DNA from: Reticulitermes speratus
Taxonomy: Eukaryota; Arthropoda; Insecta; Blattodea; Rhinotermitidae
NCBI GenBank assembly: GCA_021186555.1
Contig: JAJKFL010000237.1
Location: 42,454,483-42,518,482, forward strand
Direction: 5' to 3'
DNA length: 64,000 nucleotides
This document shows, piece after piece, positions 23,100 to 35,167 of this stretch (position 1 is its first letter; each line of letters starts with the position of its first letter). Position numbers and translations under genes: made by a program. The notes under the pieces are model-generated. The model saw only the letters and a list, made by a program, of their open reading frames with translations, was not told where the DNA came from and did no database searches.

Positions 23100-24180
23100 A
23101 ATAACAGCGTCTGGCAACACAGGATAAACACCAGCTCCCGAAGACAACATCAGCGCGCATGCGTATGAAATGCATATTAATGTACTGGCATAAGCAGCAT
23201 CACTGACTCCTCATCTCTCAGCTCCTTGCCCTGTTGTTCTCTCTGACATAATGGCAGCCTGAACAAGAACGCAATGAGCCTCAGTAAAAACGCACAATTC
23301 GGAACCTGTTGACCCTTCCCAGCCTAGTGGTCACTTTATGTGCTGCCTTGGCATCTGCGTATAGGTACTGGGAAGTCAATTTAAAGACACTTGCTGACAC
23401 AACTGCCTGTCAACACGAAGCACGAAATTCGGTCCGAGTTCCTCCCACACACAGGTCACTCGTACTACCTGTACTTGCTACTGTAAACCGGTACCATTGA
23501 AAGGAACAAATACAGCGACAACACCACACGGAAACGTCTTTCAAAAATATTTGAGATTAAGGTAAATTAAGCGATCACGTATCGTCTACATTACAGCAAG
23601 CTGATGTTACCTCAGTCACGACCACACAATGACATTTCCTCGTGCCCACGGCTGTCAATAGCACACCTCAACTCGTCACACTCAACAACACATACGTGTA
23701 CACTGCGACACGTTTCGGCCTCAACTGCAGAACAGTGTCATGTAACGCTGCTAGTGCCAGTAACACAGTGCTGTATGAGACACTGCGTAGGCTATCGGTG
23801 TGTCGAGGAACTTTCTGCCTCCATCTTCAGGGTCTCACGCATGCTTATGTGACTGTTATGAAAACGCAAAATGCTGTGACGATTTACCAACGCTTTCCAA
23901 TTTCAAACTTTACCACTGAAATGTTTACAGCAAGGTACCCAAAAATATAATATATCAAACAACAAGAAGGCATTACACATTCAGGAACACACAGCAATGT
24001 TTGGCACACAGCTTACAGGCCGCCTACACGACTAGGCACTGACAGAGTATAATATTAAAACTGAACTTCAATTTATGTGGTCCGATGACACGGTGGATCA
24101 GACTGTTTGTGAACACGAAAGTGCAGTTCGAAGGCGTTGGGGGGGGGGGGGAATTGCTCCAGGAGTTAGTACTTCACCCT
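23100..24180. other. unassigned sequence
   Basis: I find no gene or named repeat. A G run lies near 24138-24151. Short frames here have no recognisable domain. Confidence 0.35.
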
Positions 24181-24245
24181 CTGAATCAAGTGGTTACTGC
24201 TAGGTATTTGTTCAACAGCATTATTAACTTACGTTGTAGGGGTTT

Positions 24246-26842
24246 TACTGCGCGTACGACGTATTTATGTGTTTGTGTGGATCTCAGAACAAACAGCGAT
24301 TATTTCACTGTACAACATTAACTGACTGGTTTGTATAACTGAGACGGAGTGTGTTTACTGCGCGGTACGGACTGTATTTATGTGTTTTGTGTGGATCTCA
24401 GAACAAACAGCGATTATTTCACTGTACAGCATTAACTGACTGGTTTGTATAACTGAGACGGAGTGTGTTTACTGCGCGGTACGGACTGTATTTATGTGTT
24501 TTGTGTGGATCTCAGAACAAACAGCGATTATTTCACTGTACAGCATTAACTGACTGGTTTGTATAACTGAGACGGAGTGTGTTTACTGCGCGGTACGGAC
24601 TGTATTTATGTGTTTTGTGTGGATCTCAGAACAAACAGCGATTATTTCACTGTACAGCATTAACTGACTGGTTTGTATAACTGAGACGGAGTGTGTTTAC
24701 TGCGCGGTACGGACTGTATTTATGTGTTTTGTGTGGATCTCAGAACAAACAGCGATTATTTCACTGTACAGCATTAACTGACTGGTTTGTATAACTGAGA
24801 CGGAGTGTGTTTACTGCGCGGTACGGACTGATATTTATGTGTTTTGTGTGGATCTCAGAACAAACAGCGATTATTTCACTGTACAGCATTAACTGACTGG
24901 TTTGTATAACTGAGACGGAGTGTGTTTACTGCGCGGTACGGACTGTATTTATGTGTTTTGTGTGGATCTCAGAACAAACAGCGATTATTTCACTGTACAG
25001 CATTAACTGACTGGTTTGTATAACTGAGACGGAGTGTGTTTACTGCGCGGTACGGACTGTATTTATGTGTTTTGTGTGGATCTCAGAACAAACAGCGATT
25101 ATTTCACTGTACAGCATTAACTGACTGGTTTGTATAACTGAGACGGAGTGTGTTTACTGCGCGGTACGGACTGTATTTATGTGTTTTGTGTGGATCTCAG
25201 AACAAACAGCGATTATTTCACTGTACAGCATTAACTGACTGGTTTGTATAACTGAGACGGAGTGTGTTTACTGCGCGGTACGGACTGTATTTATGTGTTT
25301 TGTGTGGATCTCAGAACAAACAGCGATTATTTCACTGTACACATTAACTGACTGGTTTGTATAACTGAGACGGAGTGTGTTTACTGCGCGGTACGGACTG
25401 TATTTATGTGTTTTGTGTGGATCTCAGAACAAACAGCGATTATTTCACTGTACAACATTAACTGACTGGTTTGTATAACTGAGACGGAGGTGTTTACTGC
25501 GCGGTACGGACTGTATTTATGTGTTTTGTGTGGATCTCAGTATCTAAACAAACAGCGATTATTTCACTGTACAGCATAACTGACTGGTTTGTATAACTGA
25601 GACGGAGTGTGTTTACTGCGCGGTACGACTGTATTTATGTGTTTTGTGTGGATCTCAGAACAAACAGCGATTATTTCACTGTACAGCACTTAACTGACTG
25701 GTTTGTATAACTGAGACGGAGTGTGTTTACTGCGCGGTACGGACTGTATTTATGTGTTTTGTGTGGATCTCAGAACAAACAGCGATTATTTCACTGTACA
25801 CATTAACTGACTGTTTGTATACTGAGACGGAGGTGTTTACTGCGCGGTACGGACTGTATTTATGTGTTTTGTGTGGATCTCAGAACAAACAGCGATTATT
25901 TCACTGTACACATTAACTGACTGGTTTGTATACTGAGACGGAGGTGTTTACTGCGCGGTACGGACTGTATTTATGTGTTTTGTGTGGATCTCAGAACAAA
26001 CAGCGATTATTTCACTGTACAACATTAACTGACTGGTTTGTATACTGAGACGGAGGTGTTTACTGCGCGGTACGGACTGTATTATGTGTTTTGTGTGATC
26101 TCAGAACAAACGCGATTATTTCACTGTACAACATTAACTGACTGGTTTGTATATCTGAGACGGAGGTGTTTACTGCGCGGTACGGACTGTTTTATGTGTT
26201 TGTGTGATCTCAGAACAAACAGCGATTATTCACTGTACAACATTAACTGACTGTTTGTATATCTGAGACGAGCGTGTTTACTGCGCGTACGGACTGTATT
26301 TATGTGTTTTGTGTGGATCTCAGAACAAACAGCGATTATTTCACTGTACAACATTAACTGACTGGTTTGTATATCTGAGACGAGGTGTTTACTGCGCGGT
26401 ACGGACTGTATTTATGTGTTTTGTGTGGATCTCAGAACAAACAGCGATTATTTCACTGTACAACATTAACTGACTGGTTTGTATACTGAGACGGAGTGTT
26501 TACTGCGCGGTACGACTGTATTTATGTGTTTGTGTGGACTCAGAACAACACATCCGCATAACTTTCACTGTACAACATTTGACTGAACACGCGTTTCAGT
26601 ATAACTGAGACACGAGCGTGTTTACTGCGCGTAGGACGTATATTTTTGTGATCTCAGACAAACACGCGATAACTGGTTATCACATGTTACCGTACGACAT
26701 TACAACAACGATTCACGACTAACGATAACTAGCAACCCTACGACTGTATATGTTTTGTGACAGAACAAACAGCGATTATTCACTGACAACATTAACTGAC
26801 TGGTTTGTATATCTGAGACGGAGCGTGTTACTGCGCGGTACG
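24246..26842 (+). repeat. 114-bp satellite block 2, about 23 copies
   Basis: The same 114-bp unit as block 1 but reversed (GTATTTATGTGTTTTGTGTG, AACAAACAGCGATTATTTCA, ACTGACTGGTTTGTATAACT). The left flank (about 24184-24245, AAGTGGTTACTGCTAGG) resembles the TTAA-MITE terminal region. Units are nearly identical up to about 25480. Beyond that they gain many single-base losses, and around 26530-26780 they are heavily broken. Confidence 0.95.
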
Positions 26843-27260
26843 GCTGAACCTTTCAACAGATCGCACGGTACTGTTCGTCTTCAAAGGCCGATCTACAACC
26901 ACACGTCTGACGTTCAGACGAACACAGCGCCTCGCATGTTTCGCGCTCCAGAAGCTGCCACACAACAAAGCACAATTAGCACGCAGCAGCCAATTACACA
27001 ACTTAGCAAACTTAGGACGCAAGAAGGTCTTAATGTGAACACAGGAATATAATTTCCTTTCACAGATCCGTGCTACTCCAGTTATTACAATCAGTAACGC
27101 GGCGCTACCGCAACGTCGTATACAACACGTCACAAACACGTCTGACCCTCAATACTAACTATTTCAAGCACATTTCCTATTTAGCCGAACATCCCGGTTC
27201 AAATCCCACGCAAGCTACCCCTCTGTGCGTCTGTGTGTGTGTGTGAGAAAGACAGACAGA

Positions 27261-27338
27261 GACCAGGGGAATTCTAGTTTTGAAAAAAGACGCTACCCTG
27301 CGTCGGAGTCTTTTTTTGTAACTAGAATTCCCCTGGTC
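27261..27338. repeat. inverted repeat with 33-bp arms
   Basis: Arms at 27261-27293 and 27306-27338 share GACCAGGGGAATTCTAGTT and its reverse complement. AGACGCTACCCTGCGTC in the loop region is echoed by AGACGCTCCCCTGCATC just after the right arm. It looks like a small foldback insertion with a duplicated target at the head of a SINE. Confidence 0.7.
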
Positions 27339-27344
27339 TAAAGA

Positions 27345-27625
27345 CGCTCCCCTGCATCAGCCGGAAGGTCGCGGGTTCGATTCCCGACGGTGTCACTGGA
27401 ATTTTTCATTAACATAATCCTTTCGGTCGCACTATGGCCCTGGGGCCGACTCAGCCTCTAACAGAAGTGAGTACCAGGAGTATTTCCTGGGGGTAAAGGC
27501 GGCCGGTGCGTAGGGCTGACAACCTTACCACCTTCATGTGCCGATTGTCTATAAATCTGGGAGCCTCAACCTCCTGGAACCCTAAGAGCCTGTCCAGGCC
27601 TGTAATGGGATTGCTTTTAACCCTG
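27345..27625 (+). mobile_element. SINE related to family 1
   Basis: The B-box-like GCGGGTTCGATTCCCGAC (about 27370) is followed by a body sharing landmarks with family 1 (GGCCCTGGGGCC, CTGGGGGTAAAGGCGGCCGG). Its 3' part differs (CTATAAATCTGGGAGCCTCA). It is probably a separate subfamily. Confidence 0.6.
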
Positions 27626-28001
27626 CGTCCGCTTAAATACGACGGCCACTTGAACGCTACCCTCGAATGGCAACAAAATTCGGTTTGTACAATTTTAATG
27701 AGCCCCAAACTTACAGCAGGTCCGACTATAACCTTTTGACCCGAACCTACGTGACTTGTTCAGTGTCTGTCGCTGAGCGCGTTTTGTTCCCGGCGATATT
27801 GCAATACTTTTGACCAAGGAATATTACGCAGTCCTCAAGCAACGCCTGGTCAGCCAATGGCGGCACGACCTCTTTGTTGCCTGACCAATGACACCAGTCG
27901 AAGAAACGTCTGACAGAAATGTCACTTGTGGCCACAACTTGGGCAGTCGGTCGCTAGACATCCACTGCTGAGCGTCGTTATCCGTCATTACCGACGTACA
28001 G

Positions 28002-28293
28002 GTGAAGGTAAAACTGCCCTTGTGCACGCCATGGCGTAGGCGTATAGCTCCACGCATTCTTAACCTCGGCACTAGATGGAGTACAGTCATCGTCACGCCT
28101 CGGCCGCTTTACTGCGGGACGAGTCCCCAGTACCAACTGAATAGGAGGCTGGGTGGGTCACAGTGTGGGTCACAGAGCGGGTCTGGGCGTTTGGAAGACA
28201 TAAGTGTCTTGTGACTGCCGGGAAACGAATCACGATTCCTCTGTTGTCCAGCCCGCAGTCACTATACCGACTGAGCTGTCGTGTCTCCCTCCC
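28002..28293 (-). mobile_element. SINE family 1, diverged
   Basis: An antisense copy with AATAGGAGGCTGGGTGGG, CCTCGGCCGCTTTACTGC and a head ending ACTATACCGACTGAGCTG. The middle (28160-28240) is diverged. Confidence 0.65.
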
Positions 28294-28335
28294 CATCGCA
28301 TGTGTTCTACATGGAACTACGCCCGTGCAGGTCTA

Positions 28336-28766
28336 TCTAATCCTTTGGACCACACTGGTAACTATATGTACCACCATGTTTAACATTCACAATTCTACGT
28401 TCTGCCCGCACAGTGTATTTATGTGTTTTGTGTGGATCTCAGAACAAACAGCGATTATTTCACTGTACAACATTAACTGACTGGTTTGTGTAACTGAGAC
28501 GGAGTGTGTTTACTGCGCGGTACGGACTGTATTTATGTGTTTTGTGTGGATCTCAGAACAAACAGCGATTATTTCACTGTACAACATTAACTGACTGGTT
28601 TGTGTAACTGAGACGGAGTGTGTTTACTGCGCGGTACGGACTGTATTTATGTGTTTTGTGTGGATCTCAGAACAAACAGCCATTATTTCACTGTACAGCA
28701 TCAACTGACTGGTTTGTATAACTGAGACGGAGTGTGTTTATTGCGCGGTACGGACTGTATTTATGT
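28336..28766 (+). mobile_element. TTAA-MITE end plus 114-bp satellite, 3 units
   Basis: A diverged MITE terminal region (about 28336-28405, GGTAACTATATGTACCACCA) leads straight into three units of the 114-bp satellite. Confidence 0.8.
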
Positions 28767-28780
28767 ACAATGTATATTAA

Positions 28781-29200
28781 CCCTCTAAAGCCCAGTGGTT
28801 ACTATATGTACCACCACGTTTAACATTCACAAATTCTACGTTCTGCCCACAGTGTATTTATGTGTTTTGTGTGGATCTCAGAACAAACAGCGATTATTTC
28901 ACTGTACAACATTAACTGACTGGTTTGTATAACTGAGACGGAGTGTGTTTACTGCGCGGTACGGACTGTATTTATGTGTTTTGTGTGGATCTCAGAACAA
29001 ACAGCGATTATTTCACTGTACAACATTAACTGACTGGTTTGTATAACTGAGACGGAGTGTGTTTACTGCGCGGTACGGACTGTATTTATGTGTTTTGTGT
29101 GGATCTCAGAACAAACAGCGATTATTTCACTGTACAACATTAACTGACTGGTTTGTATAACTGAGACGGAGTGTGTTTACTGCGCGGTACGGACTGTATG
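28781..29200 (+). mobile_element. TTAA-MITE end plus 114-bp satellite, 3 units
   Basis: TTAA at 28777-28780 is followed by the MITE terminus CCCTCTAAAGCCCAGTGGTT, then ACTATATGTACCACCACG, then the first satellite unit from about 28850. It gives a clear junction between a transposon end and the satellite. The opposite MITE end is not seen at the right side. Confidence 0.85.
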
Positions 29201-29204
29201 GACA

Positions 29205-29870
29205 TTGGTCAGTTCGATATATGACATTGTTCTGTTGTTACGATTAAACTAGACCTATGATAAGCCAACGATACCGAAGATTATCGCACATTTAACATAG
29301 GGTCCTTATTTTATCTGACAACTATCCCAACTTCAGCCAACCACCCAAACGCGGCAAGAGGCACACGGTAGCTCTCAGATAAAGTGAGTCTGTACTTTAG
29401 AGGTACAAATGAAAGCTCCTACACCACCTTTTAAAGACACGCAACACTATGTACTAACACTCCCCATTCTACCGATCCACACAGCCAACATTTCGAACCA
29501 GATAGACTCACAGCCGTCGCCATTCATCACCCTTCCACCAGCACTGCTCACTATACACCGAGCGCGGCGCGCGGTGAGAAACGAAAGGTGACACCCGTGA
29601 ACGGTGTCTGTCATGTTGCCAGACCTGATAACAAAGTGACGAGTAGGTTCAGAAGCGACAGGCCTGACAACCTTTGTTGCACTGACAGAATGGCGCTTGG
29701 ATTTACAAAATATGGTGCCATCAATCTTCGACGAACACAGGCTCGTCCCTCAGATTCACGGATCATATCTCGAGAAGGGCAAACGTTTGCGAAGGCGTTC
29801 CTCACTCAATCACAAAACGACTATCACTTTACGGCCCAGTGGCCACTTCAGATGCTACCAGGTTTAGCAT
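29205..29870. other. unassigned sequence
   Basis: No supported gene. Part may belong to the dispersed repeat that follows. Confidence 0.3.
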
Positions 29871-30205
29871 ACAAAAATATATAACACAACCTCAGAAAGC
29901 ATTAACGTTCATTTTTAACAAAATACAAACATTTCTGGAAGCGTACAATGCTGTCAGTTATTGAAGGCGAGTTTCACTGCATGAAGTCCGAAAGCAGTCA
30001 ACATCACTTAATGAAAGCCAGACCTTGACTGAGCTGAGAGTGATCTGCACAGCAGCAGGACGGTGGGAGAAGCCGACTCGCCAGCCACGTGGTGTCATCC
30101 CGATTCGTCAGAGTCACGAAATGTCGAAACGATGGCATTGCAATGGGTGGGATCACGAAACGTCGACCTTCCGACTATCGCGGTTCACGAACATCGGGAC
30201 TCTGC
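29870..30205 (+). repeat. dispersed repeat family X, copy 1
   Basis: Shares AGCCGACTCGCCAGCCACG, CCGATTCGTC and GTCACGAAA blocks, with preceding AATACAAACATTTCTGGAAG, with the copy at 63240-63545. A shorter antisense copy lies at 38790-38990. No ORF or terminal repeat was recognised, so its class is unknown. Confidence 0.65.
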
Positions 30206-31154
30206 TGTATTCCTAAAAGAACACCGTGCTTCGGAAACTCAGCCGGATCCAAAAAAAAAACCCCCCCGTTAGGTGATACAAAACAGACTGACTTGTTCTC
30301 GGAATGCTGCCACGGCCTATTTTGAACGATGGCTGGCAGTCACGGCTTCCTGCTCGCTGCCTGCTATTGCAACTGAACGGAAGGGCTGAAACCACAGCAT
30401 TTCTTTGTGGGACTTCAGTGGGCGCCATGCATAACTGACAGGGCCTAAGCATCAGGCGTAACTGCAACACTATCAGCAGCATCTTGTAGCACTGGAACAG
30501 TGATGCACCCTCTGTTATCAGCCTGTCTGTCTGTCTGTCTGCAGCAAGACAACAGCCATTGTCTGCTGCTGCCTTCAGCTACAGTGACGTCAAGACAAGG
30601 CCGGCGCCAACTTTGTGCTTACAGAACACAAATACGTCCGGCCTGCAAACAACGCTACCTTAGTGCCGATACTAGAACACGCCATCTTAAATCGATTCGA
30701 CTGTGGGCGATATCGACTGCTGTCGTCACTTCCGCCTAACATCGACCTCCTCTTATGCCGTGGCCAGAGCGTGCAATGTCACTAAACACTGGCCACGTAC
30801 AGGTTTTGGCGCCAATCAGCCACGTAAAGTTTTTGGCGCAAATCAGCCGCACAATGTCCGCCTGTCTGTCCGTCCGCAAGTAACAAATCAAGAACTACAG
30901 ACAGCACTTTTATGAAATCTGGTTCTGCGAACTTCTACTAAAACTTGTCGGTAGTTTCCAGTTTCGCTTAAAATCGGGCGCCTACATCGGACATTTTACA
31001 CGAAGGCCAACAAAACGTTTCGACTGTCATTTGTGACGTGCTTATTGGAGCGCAAAATATTTTCACGGAAGCGGTGGCAAAAAAATTAAACACACTTTCA
31101 TTACCAATAACGTCTTGTGATTTTCGAAGACAGCTACAAAGCCAGCAAACCCAA
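30206..31154. other. unassigned sequence
   Basis: No gene recognised. Contains adjacent runs of A and C (30250-30267) and a short TGTC run near 30522-30540. Confidence 0.3.
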
Positions 31155-33300
31155 CAGAAAGTGGTAATTATATGCACCACCTGCATGAACAATCAAAACC
31201 TCTGCATTTTTCGCTACACGGTATATTCCTGCGTTTCGCACGAGTCTCACGATAAGCTGTGGACATTTCCCTAAACAGCATTACAGGTAAATCTCTGTAA
31301 TGGAAACGCTGGGTTTACTGTGAGGTAGGCACTGAACTGTTACATTTTACTTAAATGAGCTTCAGGCTCAGGCACATTTGTCTCCCAGTACTTCAGTTTC
31401 CACTGTCAGTATCATTCCACCAATGCTCCATACTCATTCATACATCTACCACCAACGCTGTATAATGTTTCTCTCCCAGTACTTCAGTTTCCCCTGTCAG
31501 TATCATTCCACCAATGCTCCATACTCATTCATTCATCTACCACCAACGCTGTATAATGTTTCTCTCCCAGTACTTCAGTTTCCCCTGTCAGTATCATTCC
31601 ACCAATGCTCCATACTCATTCATTCATCTACCACCAACGCTGTATAATGTTTCTCTCCCAGTACTTCAGTTTCCCCTGTCAGTATCATTCCACCAATGCT
31701 CCATACTCATTCATTCATCTACCACCAACGCTGTATAATGTTTCTCTCCCAGTACTTCAGTTTCCCCTGTCAGTATCATTCCACCAATGTTCCATACTCA
31801 TTCATTCATCTACCACCAACGTTGTATAATGTTTCTCTCCCAGTACTTCAGATTTCCCCTGTCAGTATCATTCCACCAATGCTCCATACTCATTCATACA
31901 TCTACCACCAACGCTGTATAATGATTCTCTCCCAGTACTTCAGTTTCCCCTGTCAGTATCATTCCACCAATGCTCCATACTCATTCATACATCTACCACC
32001 AACGCTGTATAATGTTTCTCTCCCAGTACTTCAGTTTCCCCTGTCAGTATCATTCCACCAATGCTCCATACTCATTCATACATCTACCACCAACGCTGTA
32101 TAATGATTCTCTCCCAGTACTTCAGTTTCCCCTGTCAGTATCATTCCACCAATGCTCCATACTCATTCATACATCTACCACCAACGCTGTATAATGTTTC
32201 TCTCCCAGTACTTCAGTTTCCCCTGTCAGTATCATTCCACCAATGCTCCATACTCATTCATTCATCTACCACCAACGCTGTATAATGTTTCTCTCCCAGT
32301 ACTTCAGTTTCCCGTCAGTATCATTCCACCAATGCTCCATACTCATTCATTCATCTACCACCAACGCTGTATAATGTTTCTCTCCCAGTACTTCAGTTTC
32401 CCCTGTCAGTATCATTCCACCAATGCTCCATACTCATTCATTCATCTACCACCAACGCTGTATAATGTTTCTCTCCCAGTACTTCAGTTTCCCCTGTCAG
32501 TATCATTCCACCAATGCTCCATACCCATTCATACATCTACCACCAACGCTGTATAATGTTTCTCTCCCAGTACTTCAGTTTTCCCCTGTCAGTATCATTC
32601 CACCAATGCTCCATACTCATTCATACATCTACCACCAACGCTGTATAATTTTTCTCTCCCACTACTTCAGTTTTCCCCTGTCAGTATCATTCCACCAATG
32701 CTCCATACTCATACATACATCTACCACCAACGCTGTATAATGTTTCTCTCCCAGTACTTCAGTTTCCCCTGTCAGTATCATTCCACCAATGCTCCATACT
32801 CATTCATACATCTACCACCAACGCTGTATAATGTTTCTCTCCCAGTACTTCAGTTTCCCCTGTCAGTATCATTCCACCAATGCTCCATACTCATTCATCC
32901 ATCTACCACCAACGCTGTATAATGTTTCTCTCCCAGTACTTCAGTTTCCCCTGTCAGTATCATTCCACCAATGCTCCATACTCATTCATTCATCTACCAC
33001 CAACGCTGTATAATGTTTCTCTCCCAGTACTTCAGTTTCCCCTGTCAGTATCATTCCACCAATGCTCCATACTCATTCATCCATCTACCACCAACGCTGT
33101 ATAATGTTTCTCTACCAGTACTTCAGTTTTCCCCTGTCAGTATCATTCCATCAATGTTCCATACTCATTCAATCATCTTAAACCTACTCTTATCAGAAGG
33201 ACAAGCGGGTGATGCCTGGGAAGCTTCATATAAAGCAATACTCTTGCGGGCATTCGATAGAAACGTACTTTCGCTTTTTTTTACCAGACTTCAAAGCCTG
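31155..33300 (+). mobile_element. TTAA-MITE remnant hosting 91-bp array
   Basis: A second composite locus. 31155-31335 matches the MITE left part (GGTAATTATATGCACCACC ... CACGATAAGCTGTGG ... ACTGTGAGGTAGGC). The 91-bp array follows. 33235-33300 (GTACTTTCGCTTTTTTTTAC, ACTTCAAAGCC) resembles the opposite MITE part. The SINE head present at the first locus is absent here. Confidence 0.6.
31378..33172 (+). repeat. 91-bp satellite from SINE tail, about 20 copies
   Basis: Same unit as at 20712-22973, but most copies have TTTCCCC (91 bp) rather than TTTTCCCC. The two arrays have therefore been homogenised separately. Point differences are few (CATTCATT/CATTCATA). Confidence 0.95.
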
Positions 33301-33309
33301 AAGGTCATT

Positions 33310-33680
33310 TGCAAAACGGTAAAAGGTAAAGTCATGGGTCTCCAACCTTTTCATGGTAAAGAACCACACCGGTTACCGTGGGCTAGTTTGCGGACCGCAC
33401 GTGGAAAAATAACAACAATACCTAACTGCCTAAATTATTATGACATTTTTATAGTATATACACAATTTACAAATGTGGCCGCACAATGCCATAGGTTAGA
33501 GACCCATTGTAAAGTTCTCTGTCCACGCCATGATGACATACAGGGGAGCAGAGGCATAGCTCCACTCATGCTTAACCTGGGCACTAGGTGGAGGTGAGTG
33601 GTCAGCTTCATGCCCCGGCCGCTTTAGCCCAGGTACCCACTGAATAGGAGGCTGAGTGGGCCCCACAGCAAGGTCATTTG
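33310..33680 (-). mobile_element. SINE family 1 with inserted MITE
   Basis: Antisense SINE: its GGTAAA tail is at about 33318-33333 and its body resumes at 33509 (CACGCCATGATGACATACAG, AATAGGAGGCTGAGTGGGCC). It is interrupted by the hAT-like element at 33334-33508. The head is missing beyond about 33680. Confidence 0.7.
33334..33508. mobile_element. hAT-like MITE inside a SINE
   Basis: Inverted ends ATGGGTCTCCAACC and GGTTAGAGACCCATT (reverse) bound a 175-bp element. It is flanked by GTAAAGTC (33326-33333) and GTAAAGTT (33509-33516), an 8-bp duplication with one change, as expected for hAT. No ORF. Confidence 0.7.
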
Positions 33681-33689
33681 CATTTAAAA

Positions 33690-34593
33690 CCTAAGCAAAA
33701 ATGACGCCGCTCAAAGCATCTGCACAAACCGATCAGTCCCGGAAATGAACTCAAATCGTGCCAACATCTGCGCCACTCGACACGGCTATTACCGTCGCGT
33801 GACCCAGGTGACGAACGGATGGGTCATTGGTAGCGGCCTACGCATCATGACGTCACGGCATTTTAACCGATATATATCGATATGGTCGATGTCGCCGTGC
33901 CCTAGCGTATGTCTGCATCTCCCGGGGTTTGCTGATGTCTGTCCATTTATGTTACTGGCTTGCAAATCGCTGATCCGCATTCACAGAATGCTACTGCGTG
34001 CCTTGGTGTCTCAGCTGCAGAGTCCTGTGTCTAGTGTCCAGTGTCCGGTGTTCCGAACACAATTCATGTGCCTGCGTCCTGCTGCATACACAGTATTCAT
34101 GGCGCTACACATGTCTGCACAGTCGCCCGCAGTAATTATTTTAACTGGCAACTACTGTTTGTCACTTGCTGCCGCTACCCTAGCGTGTGTGTGGAGGTCG
34201 GTTGGACGGGCACATCAACACGATAAACGAGCCGGCAGGAAGTGACAACCGACAGCTGTCACACGACCACGTACAAGGCACTTCATGCCACCTCTCATGT
34301 CACTGTAACTTTCCACACAATTAAACCAGCAATTGTTTGACGTCATCTAAGGCGTACGCTGTACGTCGGTTGCAGTACGAACACGAACACTGGGACTGCT
34401 GGCTCAAATCGTCCTCGGGCAGGTACGTCTGTCTACTTGTCTTGTCCAGTGTAAACTGAGGCCACGTGACAGGCCGTCCAGGGAATCGTACCAAAGATAG
34501 GCTGTGGAACGAAGGAAACGGGAGGAATTTGGATGAATTAAGGGGGAGAAGGTAAAGAAGGAGAAGACGCAAACCGCAAGGAGAAGGAAGAAG
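33690..34593. other. unassigned sequence
   Basis: A frame of 166 codons (33745-34245) exists but has no recognisable domain, and I do not call it a gene. No repeat identified. Confidence 0.3.
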
Positions 34594-34601
34594 AGAAACG
34601 G

Positions 34602-35052
34602 TAGGCTGACCATACGTCCCGTTTTGAACGGGACAGTACCGTTTTTTTTTTTTGCTATGTCCCGGCCGTCCCGTCGTTTCAGTAAAAATGCCATTTTTGT
34701 CCCTTTTTTATAAAAACTTTAAAGTATGCTTAAATATTGGTCCATCATAACCTATAATCAAGTTTGCATCAATGGCTGCTACTGTAGGTACCAGTCATTC
34801 GTGTAACCGTCGGTAGAGGCGCGTTGATCGAGATCGACAATTGCCCGTTGAGTAAACAGTGTAACTTTAAAGTGAATGAATTATTGAGAGAAAAGGAAAA
34901 ATACGTGTTGGCAACACTTGCGCGGCTCTGTGAAGAATTGTTGTGAATTCAATATGTTTATGTAATAAAACATTTTTTTAAACGTCCTACTGTTTATGAA
35001 CATCCCCCCCCGTCCCGTCCCGTTTTTGTCTCAAGGCATTATGGTCAGCTTA
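34602..35052. mobile_element. hAT-like MITE with perfect 8-bp duplication
   Basis: A 451-bp element. Ends TAGGCTGACCATA and, on the other strand, TAAGCTGACCATA match at 12 of 13. The target duplication AGAAACGG is perfect at 34594-34601 and 35053-35060. A hairpin CGTCCCGTTTTGAACGGGAC lies inside the left end, and similar GTCCCG blocks lie near the right end. No transposase is present. Confidence 0.82.
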
Positions 35053-35167
35053 AGAAACGGGGAAACCCAAAAGCACGAGGGGGAGAAAGTTATGATGTCA
35101 GAGCATGCGGACCGAGGGTTGGACGGTATTGGTCAGGGTGTGCAGTGCAAGTGATTGGTCTGCAGCG

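Noticed and set aside
33745..34245. 166-codon open frame as a gene
   Set aside because: No domain, no splice partner, and composition typical of random open frame in GC-balanced DNA.
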